Of a DNA stretch of 7,253 nt, positions 1 to 5,678 are shown piece after piece. The position numbers were made by a program, and so were the translations under genes. Source of the stretch: UMGS172 sp964424555 (GTDB lineage Bacteria; Bacillota; Clostridia; Oscillospirales; Acutalibacteraceae). Below the pieces are notes generated by a model. It was given only the letters and a program-made list of their open reading frames with translations. It had not been told where the DNA came from and did no database searches. Within the stretch, counting starts at the first letter, position 1, and each line of letters opens with the position of its first letter. The stretch is taken from assembly GCA_964424555.1 (NCBI GenBank), contig CAYRIX010000052.1:1-7253 (forward strand). Direction: 5' to 3'.

Positions 1-230
1 TTATCGTTGCAAAGCGTCACATCCATATGACCCCCGAAGATGCCGCTGAGCTGGGTGTTAAGGATTGCGATATCGTAAATGTCAAGGTCACCACCGACGG
101 CAGAAGCCTTGTTTACGGTGACACAGTTGTACGTGTAAGTCCTAAGTACGCACTTGCTATGCACGTTGACACCGACGAAGCTAACGCAGCAGCTATCCCC
201 GGAAGCTGCATGGCTACCATCGTTGAATAA
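1..230 (+). CDS. pduL: Phosphate propanoyltransferase / PduL-type phosphotransacylase, 3' end only
   Basis: This is the C-terminal 76 or so residues of a PduL-family phosphotransacylase; the 5' part lies left of the window. The family moves an acyl group between coenzyme A and phosphate (acetyl- or propanoyl-CoA to the acyl phosphate), usually feeding an acetate or propionate kinase. The frame opens with an RHIHM motif (bases 15-29), which matches the metal-binding His-x-His that begins the second half of PduL proteins, followed by TPEDAAELGVKD. The end, with VRVSPKYALAMHVDTDEANAA, is also typical of the family. The stop is TAA at 228-230. The next gene appears to start inside this one (TTG 223), so the two are probably cotranscribed and translationally coupled. 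No microcompartment genes are visible, so it may be either a housekeeping acetate-forming enzyme or part of a locus to the left. The family call is firm; the substrate is not determined. Confidence 0.86.
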   Translation, partial: IVAKRHIHMTPEDAAELGVKDCDIVNVKVTTDGRSLVYGDTVVRVSPKYALAMHVDTDEANAAAIPGSCMATIVE

Positions 231-1329
231 TCCAATAGGAATCTATCTGCACGTTCCGTTCTGTGACTCTAAATGCGCATATTGCGACTTTTACTCTTAC
301 AGAGCGGACTTGTGCTTTTACGAACGGTATTGTGACAAGCTGTGTGAGCACTTGAAGGTTGCAGGCAAGCAGTTAAACCGTCCTGCCGACACGCTTTATT
401 TTGGCGGCGGTACACCCTCCCTTTTGGGTGGCGAACGCATCGCAAGGCTGGTTAAAGCCGCAAAAGCGTCGTTCGGTCACAATTTTGCCGAGATAACGGT
501 CGAATGCAACCCCGCCGATGATTTAAAGCACGACCTCCAGCTAATGGCAGAGGTTGGTGTTAATCGCATATCATTGGGTGTTCAGTCAGGATCCGACAGC
601 GAGCTTAAAGCATTGTCGAGACGGCACACTGTCGAGGATGTAAGAAGGACTGTAGAGTACGCAAGACAGGCCGGCATACATAATATTTCGCTTGATCTGA
701 TGATCGGAATACCGCATCAGACTGCGGAAAGCCTAAAAGCCTCTTTGGACTTCCTTTTATCGCTCGACCCGACCCACATTTCGGCATATATGCTAAAAAT
801 CGAGCCTGACACGCCGTTTGGCAAGGCCGACTTAAACTCACTCGACCTCCCAGAAGATGACACTGTCTCTGATATGTATCTGTTCACATCTGAGTATTTG
901 GCCGAACACGGATTTGAGCATTACGAGATCTCAAACTTTGCGAAACACGGATTTCGTTCAAAGCACAACACACGTTATTGGCTGTGCGAAGAATATTTGG
1001 GACTCGGCCCTGCCGCCTATTCATACTTGAACGGCAAGCGTTTCAGCTTTGAACGCAGCTGTGAACAGTATCTCGCCTCTCCTTTCGTCATTGCAGACGG
1101 TGACGGCGGCGATTTTGAGGAGTTTTGCATGCTGAGGCTGAGACTTCGGGAAGGTATAAGCTTTCAAGAAATATCGGAGCGATTCGGCACTGAAAAGGCT
1201 GAGGCTTTGAGAAAAAAGGCGGCAAAGCTGAGTGCTACGAAGCTTATCTTGCTGACCGAAACGGCCGTAAGTCTTACCGTTCAGGGCTTTTTAGTTTCCA
1301 ATGCAGTTATCGGAGAACTGCTTTTTTAA
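223..1329 (+). CDS. hemW: Radical SAM heme chaperone HemW (coproporphyrinogen III oxidase-like)
   Basis: HemW is a cytoplasmic radical-SAM protein of the HemN-like family that binds heme and is thought to deliver it to respiratory enzymes; older annotations call it oxygen-independent coproporphyrinogen III oxidase. With the start used here it has 368 residues, close to the family norm. The [4Fe-4S]/SAM motif CxxxCxxC is at residues 14-21 (CDSKCAYC), the SAM-contact motif GGGTPS at 61-66, and the HemW-like segment KHNTRYW...EYLGLGPAAYSY follows in the second half. The C-terminus GFLVSNAVIGELLF is also family-like. I chose TTG 223 because it gives the usual HemW beginning (MNNPIGIYLHVPFC). The in-frame ATG at 154 would add 23 residues that merely read the pduL C-terminus in another frame. 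No convincing Shine-Dalgarno sits just before 223, so translation probably depends on coupling to pduL, whose stop overlaps it by 8 bases. An intrinsic terminator is embedded in the last codons. Confidence 0.88.
   Translation: MNNPIGIYLHVPFCDSKCAYCDFYSYRADLCFYERYCDKLCEHLKVAGKQLNRPADTLYFGGGTPSLLGGERIARLVKAAKASFGHNFAEITVECNPADDLKHDLQLMAEVGVNRISLGVQSGSDSELKALSRRHTVEDVRRTVEYARQAGIHNISLDLMIGIPHQTAESLKASLDFLLSLDPTHISAYMLKIEPDTPFGKADLNSLDLPEDDTVSDMYLFTSEYLAEHGFEHYEISNFAKHGFRSKHNTRYWLCEEYLGLGPAAYSYLNGKRFSFERSCEQYLASPFVIADGDGGDFEEFCMLRLRLREGISFQEISERFGTEKAEALRKKAAKLSATKLILLTETAVSLTVQGFLVSNAVIGELLF
1303..1327 (+). terminator. Intrinsic terminator inside the hemW 3' end
   Basis: A perfect 6-bp stem, GCAGTT (1303-1308) with AACTGC (1316-1321), closes a 7-base loop and is followed directly by six T residues (1322-1327). 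The last T is also the first base of the hemW stop codon. The stem is short, so termination may be partial and allow some read-through to mscL, but the geometry (hairpin directly abutting the U tract) is right. Confidence 0.6.
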
Positions 1330-1337
1330 AATCAGGC

Positions 1338-1381
1338 AGAGCGTAAATCCGCCTGAAAAACGGATTCGGATATATCGCTCT
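1338..1381 (+). other. Nested inverted repeats in the mscL leader
   Basis: The 76-base gap between hemW and mscL holds two nested perfect 6-bp dyads: AGAGCG (1338-1343) with CGCTCT (1376-1381), enclosing AATCCG (1346-1351) with CGGATT (1361-1366) around a 9-base loop. An alternative, mutually exclusive pairing is CAGGC (1333-1337) with GCCTG (1351-1355). There is no U tract after it, so it is not a terminator. It could be a leader structure or operator. I could not find a convincing -35/-10 pair for mscL in this gap. Confidence 0.4.
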
Positions 1382-1405
1382 ACCCAAAAATATGAGGTGG
1401 ATTAA

Positions 1406-1885
1406 ATGAAAAAGTTTTTCGCAGATTTCAAAGCATTCATAAGCAAGGGCAATATTATTGACATGGCGGTCGGTGTTGTTGTCGGCGGTGCATTCAGCAA
1501 GATAGTTTCTTCACTGGTTGCCGATATCATCAACCCTCTCATCGGTCTTGCCACAGGTAAGGTCGCCCTTTCAGAAATGAATTACATCCTTCAGCCCGAG
1601 ATAATAGACGAGACCACTTTGGAGGTCACTCAGGCCGAGATCGCTCTTAATTACGGTAACTTCCTGCAGATGATCATCGACTTCCTTATCATTGCATTTT
1701 CTATCTTTGTTGTTCTCAGAGTTATGATGAACGCACAGAAAAAGCTTGTTGCACTTTCCAAAAAAGAAGAGGAGGCTCCTGCTCCCGCAGCACCGACCAC
1801 TAAGGTTTGTCCGTTCTGTAAGTCAGAGATAGCTATTGACGCTGTACGCTGTGCACACTGCACCTCTAAGCTTGACGAAGAATAA
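1406..1885 (+). CDS. mscL: Large-conductance mechanosensitive channel MscL with C-terminal zinc ribbon
   Basis: MscL is a homopentameric inner-membrane channel that opens under membrane tension and releases solutes during hypo-osmotic shock. The 159-residue protein begins with the family signature: an amphipathic N-terminus (MKKFFADFKAFISKGN), then TM1 at about residues 17-45 (IDMAVGVVVGGAFSKIV). A periplasmic loop follows, then TM2 at about 83-107, ending in basic residues. After a charged and Ala/Pro-rich linker (119-132) comes a CX2C-X10-CX2C module (Cys135, 138, 149, 152), a rubredoxin-knuckle-like zinc ribbon absent from E. coli MscL; I recall similar tails in other clostridial MscL proteins. 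The start is supported by GAGGTGG at 1394-1400, five bases upstream. The gene stands alone between terminators at 1303-1327 and 1891-1929, so it is probably monocistronic, with possible read-through from hemW. Confidence 0.95.
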   Translation: MKKFFADFKAFISKGNIIDMAVGVVVGGAFSKIVSSLVADIINPLIGLATGKVALSEMNYILQPEIIDETTLEVTQAEIALNYGNFLQMIIDFLIIAFSIFVVLRVMMNAQKKLVALSKKEEEAPAPAAPTTKVCPFCKSEIAIDAVRCAHCTSKLDEE

Positions 1886-1890
1886 TGCGC

Positions 1891-1929
1891 ATAAAGACCT
1901 TGGGACCGATTCCAAGGTCTTTATTTTTT
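1891..1929 (+). terminator. Strong intrinsic terminator after mscL
   Basis: A 15-bp stem (1891-1905 with 1910-1924, one G-T wobble) encloses a CCGA tetraloop and is followed by a T run (1924-1929). It begins six bases after the mscL stop. The left arm is AT-rich at its base (ATAAAG), so it could also work weakly on the other strand, but no minus-strand gene ends here. Confidence 0.93.
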
Positions 1930-1964
1930 CACAATATACAAGCTCGATTTAATGTATAATTTCA

Positions 1965-1993
1965 TTTACAACACACTCAAAATGTGGTACAAT
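1965..1993 (+). promoter_or_regulatory. Sigma-A promoter for the solute-binding protein gene
   Basis: TTTACA (1965-1970) and TACAAT (1988-1993) are each one base off consensus and are separated by exactly 17 bases. The -10 is preceded by TGG (1985-1987), an extended -10. Transcription would start near 2000, giving a leader of about 23 bases. It lies between the mscL terminator and the TTG start at 2023. Confidence 0.75.
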
Positions 1994-2022
1994 TCAGTTA
2001 GAAAACATATGGAGGGATACAT

Positions 2023-3450
2023 TTGAAAAAATACATCAGACGAATAATAAGTATAACGTTAGCTCTGGCAATGCTCGTGTTTGCTTTTTCTGCCTGCGGC
2101 AGTGACTCAAACAGCGGAACCAACTCAGGCTCGGAAGCTTCAACCGGCACAGACTCGTCGGAGGTCATAGTTGTCCCGAACACACCTGAGGTAGAAAAGG
2201 ATTCTAAATACGATCCCGAAACCTGGGACCCATATGCCACGATTTCGGAAAGCATAAAGGGTCAGAGTGTACGTTATGCAACATGGGGCGATCCGTACAA
2301 TAACGACGGCGCTATTGCCTTTGCCAACTTTGAGGCTGACACAGGATTGAAGTGCGAGGTATATGCTGTACCTCAATCGGGATACCCTGAACACATCAAG
2401 ACCAAAATAGCCATCGGCGATGCCCCTGATGTATTTATGACCAACGAGGGTAACCAGAGCTTCCCGCTAACACTTGAGATCGCCGCTCCTATCAACCTTG
2501 TGTCAACCGTTGATCTTCAGGACCCTATATGGGATCAAAGCATGATTGAGACCACAAGGCTTAACGGCAACGTCTACGGACTCAATACGATAGGCACACC
2601 TCAAACCGGCTCTAACCTTGTTTTCTTCAATCGCAGATTGTTTGAAGAAAACGGTTTTAAGACACCTGAGGAATACTATAAAGAGGGCACCTGGACTTGG
2701 GACAACATGCTCAAATGCCTTAAGGATATAAAGGCTCTTTCCACCAGCGATACCGTTTACTACGGAGCTCTGCTCGAGATGGATATTTTAGCCGGCTCAG
2801 TGGGAGCATCCTTTACTAAATACAACTTTGACACCGATACATTTTCAAGCGGAATTAACGACCCAAAGCTTTTATCAGCTTTCCAGTGGTACGCCGAGGC
2901 CAAGGAGCAGGGCTTGCTCGACGGATCGATAGACCGATTTGTTCAGGGACGTTGCGGAATCGTCATCCGTGGAACGTGGGGACTCAAAGGTACAGGCTAC
3001 TTCAGAGATATGAAGCCTGAGGATGTCGGCTTTACGTATATGCCTTCGTTCGAAGAGGGTGAAGACAGCCTTGTTTCCTCAATTTACCGTGTTTACGGAA
3101 TTTGCGAGGGGGCTCATCACCCCGATGCGGCAGGCTATTTCATCCGCTACTGGCTTGATCCTGCCAACTACGACCTGCAAAACACCTTCCTGACCCCCGA
3201 GGCAGGCGTGTTCTATTATGAGCTTATCAACCGCACAGCAGAGCAAAAGTATTTCAACTATGACGAAGGTCTTGCAACACTTTTGGGCGAGGATGTGGGT
3301 AAGGCATTCTATAATGCCGTAAAGAACAGCTCCTCCGCAGGTGTAAAAACCGCTATAGACTCCGTTTCAAACAAGGTTGACACTGCTGTCAATTTGGCAA
3401 ATGAGCTTATCGCCAACAAGATCGAGGCCGACAAAAAGAATTATAAATAA
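2023..3450 (+). CDS. ABC-type extracellular solute-binding lipoprotein (family 1, sugar-binding type)
   Basis: This is a 475-residue lipid-anchored substrate-binding protein of the bacterial extracellular family 1, whose members mostly capture sugars or oligosaccharides for an ABC importer. A type II signal peptide is clear: basic KKYIRR, a hydrophobic core, then a lipobox FSAC with the modified Cys at residue 25. A Ser/Gly/Thr-rich tether (26-48) follows. Family hallmarks include KTKIAIGDAPDVF (126-138), NGNVYGL (181-187), LVFFNRRLFEENG (199-211) and TWTWDNM (223-229). The start is a TTG, chosen because GGAGGG (2011-2016) sits six bases before it and the signal peptide begins there. No permease, ATPase or glycosidase genes flank it, and promoter and terminators isolate it as a single-gene unit, so its transporter partner must be elsewhere. 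The substrate cannot be told from sequence. Confidence 0.88.
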   Translation: MKKYIRRIISITLALAMLVFAFSACGSDSNSGTNSGSEASTGTDSSEVIVVPNTPEVEKDSKYDPETWDPYATISESIKGQSVRYATWGDPYNNDGAIAFANFEADTGLKCEVYAVPQSGYPEHIKTKIAIGDAPDVFMTNEGNQSFPLTLEIAAPINLVSTVDLQDPIWDQSMIETTRLNGNVYGLNTIGTPQTGSNLVFFNRRLFEENGFKTPEEYYKEGTWTWDNMLKCLKDIKALSTSDTVYYGALLEMDILAGSVGASFTKYNFDTDTFSSGINDPKLLSAFQWYAEAKEQGLLDGSIDRFVQGRCGIVIRGTWGLKGTGYFRDMKPEDVGFTYMPSFEEGEDSLVSSIYRVYGICEGAHHPDAAGYFIRYWLDPANYDLQNTFLTPEAGVFYYELINRTAEQKYFNYDEGLATLLGEDVGKAFYNAVKNSSSAGVKTAIDSVSNKVDTAVNLANELIANKIEADKKNYK

Positions 3451-3465
3451 TCAAATCATACCAAG

Positions 3466-3500
3466 AAAAACCGTTGCATCGCACGATGCAACGGTTTTTT
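3466..3500. terminator. Bidirectional terminator shared by the binding-protein gene and xpt
   Basis: A 15-bp perfect stem (3466-3480 with 3485-3499) around the GCAC loop has an A run on its left and a T run on its right (to 3500). It can therefore end transcripts from both convergent genes. It begins 15 bases after the binding-protein stop (3450). Its right edge touches the xpt stop codon (3502-3500), so the xpt coding region runs directly into its own terminator. Confidence 0.93.
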
Positions 3501-4072
3501 CAACAAAACTCTATTCCTTTTTCAGAATCCATTGAGGCAATCCGCGCCAATGACTCTACTCTGTAGCCTTTATCTCTTATCAGCTTGCCGCCGTTCTGAT
3601 AGGCCTTTTCTATCACGATGCCGCAGCCTGCAACGGTGGCCTTTGCCTGCTCAACTATGTCTATAAGCCCTACAAGTGCATTACCTGTAGCAAGAAAATC
3701 ATCAATGATAAGCACCCTGTCATTTTCACTGAGATACTGTTTTGAAATTATCACATCAAAGGTTCTGCCATGGGTATACGACTCAACCCTTGAAGAATAG
3801 ACGTTGGCCGAAATATTGGTGCTCTTACTCTTTTTGGCAAACACAACAGGCACTCCGAAATACTGTGCTGTAAGGCAGGCAATTCCAATGCCCGAGGCTT
3901 CAATAGTAACTATTTTTGTAATACCGCTTTCTTTAAAAAGACGCTTGAACTCCTTACCGACCTCACACATAAACATAACATCTATCTGATGATTAAGGAA
4001 ATTATCGACCTTTAGTATATTGCCTTCAAGCACACGTCCGTCACGGATTATTTTCTCCTCAAGCAGTTTCAT
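3500..4072 (-). CDS. xpt: Xanthine phosphoribosyltransferase
   Basis: Xpt converts xanthine and PRPP to XMP in purine salvage, in the cytoplasm as a dimer. The 190-residue protein is close to the 194 residues of the B. subtilis enzyme and aligns by eye along its length. It has LNHQID at 26-31 (a segment characteristic of Xpt), KIVTIEASGI at 53-62, VPVVFAKK at 74-81, the PRPP-binding loop VLIIDDFLATG at 120-130, and GYRVESLARI at 169-178. The ATG at 4072 is chosen because GGAGGTG lies just upstream (4078-4084 on the minus strand). The in-frame ATG at 4132 adds 20 non-conserved residues and would lie upstream of the predicted transcription start. Unlike many Firmicute xpt genes it is not followed by a permease gene, and its leader is too short for a purine riboswitch. 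Confidence 0.94.
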   Translation of the reverse strand: MKLLEEKIIRDGRVLEGNILKVDNFLNHQIDVMFMCEVGKEFKRLFKESGITKIVTIEASGIGIACLTAQYFGVPVVFAKKSKSTNISANVYSSRVESYTHGRTFDVIISKQYLSENDRVLIIDDFLATGNALVGLIDIVEQAKATVAGCGIVIEKAYQNGGKLIRDKGYRVESLARIASMDSEKGIEFC

Positions 4073-4103
4073 CTTGGCACCTCCGAAAGTATATATTATA
4101 ATT

Positions 4104-4132
4104 AGAATAATCCCTTTACCGCCTTTTGTCAA
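4104..4132 (-). promoter_or_regulatory. Sigma-A promoter for xpt
   Basis: On the minus strand a perfect -35 TTGACA (4132-4127) is followed after 17 bases by TATTCT (4109-4104), four of six matches to consensus. Transcription would start near 4097, leaving a leader of about 25 bases before ATG 4072. That leaves no room for an aptamer. Confidence 0.75.
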
Positions 4133-4171
4133 CAGATTTCTCGAAAATATTACCTATGCAGTTTATCGCTT

Positions 4172-4194
4172 CAGCTATTGCAAAACTTTAGCTG
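4172..4194. repeat. Inverted repeat over the -35 of the FAD-dehydrogenase promoter
   Basis: CAGCTA (4172-4177) and TAGCTG (4189-4194) are a perfect 6-bp dyad with an 11-base spacer; their centres lie 17 bases apart. The spacer contains the predicted -35 TTGCAA (4178-4183). The position fits a repressor operator, but six-base arms in an AT-rich promoter region can arise by chance and I recognise no known operator. Confidence 0.35.
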
Positions 4195-4206
4195 TCGTGG
4201 TATAAT
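4178..4206 (+). promoter_or_regulatory. Sigma-A promoter for the FAD-dehydrogenase/galE unit
   Basis: TTGCAA (4178-4183), 17 bases, then a perfect TATAAT (4201-4206) preceded by TGG (4198-4200), an extended -10. The start would be near 4213, giving a leader of about 53 bases. This promoter and the xpt promoter diverge, with their -35 boxes about 45 bases apart. Confidence 0.75.
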
Positions 4207-4265
4207 ATATTGGTTAATTCACACACCTTGTGCAATCTAACCTAACATATTTAGGAGAGATAAAA

Positions 4266-5660
4266 ATGAAAACTGACGTAGTCATCGTAGGAGCAGGTCC
4301 TGCGGGAATCTTCACAGCTATTGAGATGCTGAAACTCGGCAGTAAAAAAAGAATTGTTATTGTTGAAAAGGGTCAATCGGTTGAAAACCGTCATTGCCCC
4401 AAGGCTAAGACTAAACAATGCGTCAACTGCAAACCGTTTTGCCACATCACCACAGGCTTTTCGGGCGCAGGCGCATTTTCCGATGGCAAGCTATCCTTGA
4501 GCTATGAGGTTGGCGGCGATCTTCCCTCTTTGATCGGAGAGGATTTCGCTCAGGAGCTTATAAACTATGCCGACAAAATATACCTCGAATTCGGTGCTGA
4601 CGAGCATGTTGAAGGCTTGGGTAACACCGAGGAGGTAAAGGAGATCAGAAAGCGTGCCATTCAGGCAGGCTTGCAGCTGGTCGACTGTCCGATACGTCAT
4701 ATGGGCACCGAGAAAGCACAGGATATCTACCTTTCTATCGAAAAATATCTTTTGGATAACGGTGTTGAGATATACTTTGGCACCGAGTGTCTAAACCTCA
4801 TTTTTGACGGTCCAAAATGTGTCGGCATAAAGGCTACCGACAGGCGGCAGGAATTTGAAATATTGGCCGACAGCACTATTGTTGCCACCGGCCGTCGAGG
4901 TGCTGACTGGCTTGAAAAGCAGTGTGCAGAGCACAATATTGCACATCAGCCCGGTACAGTTGATATCGGAGTTCGTGTCGAGGTTCGAAACGAAGTCATG
5001 GAGACCGTTAACAAGGTACTTTACGAGTCAAAGCTTATCGGTTATCCCAAGCCGTTCAAAAACAAGGTGCGTACCTTCTGCCAAAACCCAGGCGGATTCG
5101 TAAGTCAGGAGAATTACGATAACAATTTGGCCGTCGTAAACGGACATTCATATAAGGACTACAAGTCTCAGAACACCAATTTGGCCATTCTGTGCTCGCA
5201 CAATTTCAGCGTACCGTTCAATCAGCCGATAGAATACGCTCAGAAGATCGGTGAGCTTACCAATATGCTTGGTGCAGGACACATTCTTGTTCAGCGCTAC
5301 GGTGATATTTTAGACGGTAAGCGCACTTGGGCTAAGGAACTGGCTCACGCCAATTTAAAGCCCACCCTGCCCGATGCCGTTGCAGGCGATATAACCGCTG
5401 CAATGCCTTATCGTGCTATGACCAACATCATCAACTTTATTCAGGCTGTCGACCATGTAGTCCCCGGCTTTGCCTCGACCGAGACATTGCTTTACAGCCC
5501 TGAGCTGAAATTCTATTCCAACCGTGTCAAAATGGATGAGAATCTCACCACCAGTGTTGAAGGTCTTTACTGCTTGGGCGACTCCAGCGGATGGACAAGA
5601 GGCCTTATGATGGCATCGGTCATGGGTGTGCTCATGGGCAGAAAGTTAGCAGAAACCTAA
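4266..5660 (+). CDS. FAD-dependent dehydrogenase/oxidoreductase, COG2509 type, function unknown
   Basis: This is a 464-residue flavoprotein of the uncharacterised COG2509 group. The N-terminal dinucleotide-binding fold is clear: DVVIVGAGPAG with GxGxxG at residues 9-14, ending in an acidic residue in VIVEKG (32-36). A cysteine cluster follows, CX7CX2CX3C (Cys44, 52, 55, 59), leading into GFSGAGAFSDGK (64-75). Later come VATGRRGADWL, a central region with GVDIGVRVEV, and the C-terminal FAD-closing segment YCLGDSSGWTRGLMMA with GD at 438-439. No signal peptide or membrane span is seen, so it should be cytoplasmic. The physiological substrate is not known to me. ATG 4266 is chosen over GTG 4230 because AGGAGAG (4253-4259) lies six bases before it and the Rossmann strand begins at once. 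It is first in a likely two-gene unit with galE, 18 bases downstream. Confidence 0.85.
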   Translation: MKTDVVIVGAGPAGIFTAIEMLKLGSKKRIVIVEKGQSVENRHCPKAKTKQCVNCKPFCHITTGFSGAGAFSDGKLSLSYEVGGDLPSLIGEDFAQELINYADKIYLEFGADEHVEGLGNTEEVKEIRKRAIQAGLQLVDCPIRHMGTEKAQDIYLSIEKYLLDNGVEIYFGTECLNLIFDGPKCVGIKATDRRQEFEILADSTIVATGRRGADWLEKQCAEHNIAHQPGTVDIGVRVEVRNEVMETVNKVLYESKLIGYPKPFKNKVRTFCQNPGGFVSQENYDNNLAVVNGHSYKDYKSQNTNLAILCSHNFSVPFNQPIEYAQKIGELTNMLGAGHILVQRYGDILDGKRTWAKELAHANLKPTLPDAVAGDITAAMPYRAMTNIINFIQAVDHVVPGFASTETLLYSPELKFYSNRVKMDENLTTSVEGLYCLGDSSGWTRGLMMASVMGVLMGRKLAET

Positions 5661-5678
5661 TCGAAAGGAAGAAATATT

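Noticed and set aside
154..222. N-terminal extension of hemW from ATG 154
   Set aside because: It only reads the conserved pduL C-terminal coding sequence in another frame, and the 23 added residues resemble no HemW N-terminus. TTG 223 gives the canonical beginning.
1955..1960. Perfect TATAAT as the -10 of the binding-protein gene
   Set aside because: No reasonable -35 lies 16-18 bases upstream, and the region is just after the mscL terminator. The 1965-1993 pair fits better, though a minor promoter cannot be excluded.
4073..4103. Purine riboswitch upstream of xpt
   Set aside because: The predicted leader is only about 25 bases and shows no aptamer-like loops or helices.
4073..4132. Longer xpt start at ATG 4132
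   Set aside because: The extra 20 residues are not Xpt-like. The ATG overlaps the -35 box and precedes the predicted transcription start, while a good ribosome binding site sits before ATG 4072.
4230..4265. GTG 4230 as start of the FAD dehydrogenase
   Set aside because: It has no ribosome binding site, and its extension reads through the AGGAGAG that serves ATG 4266.
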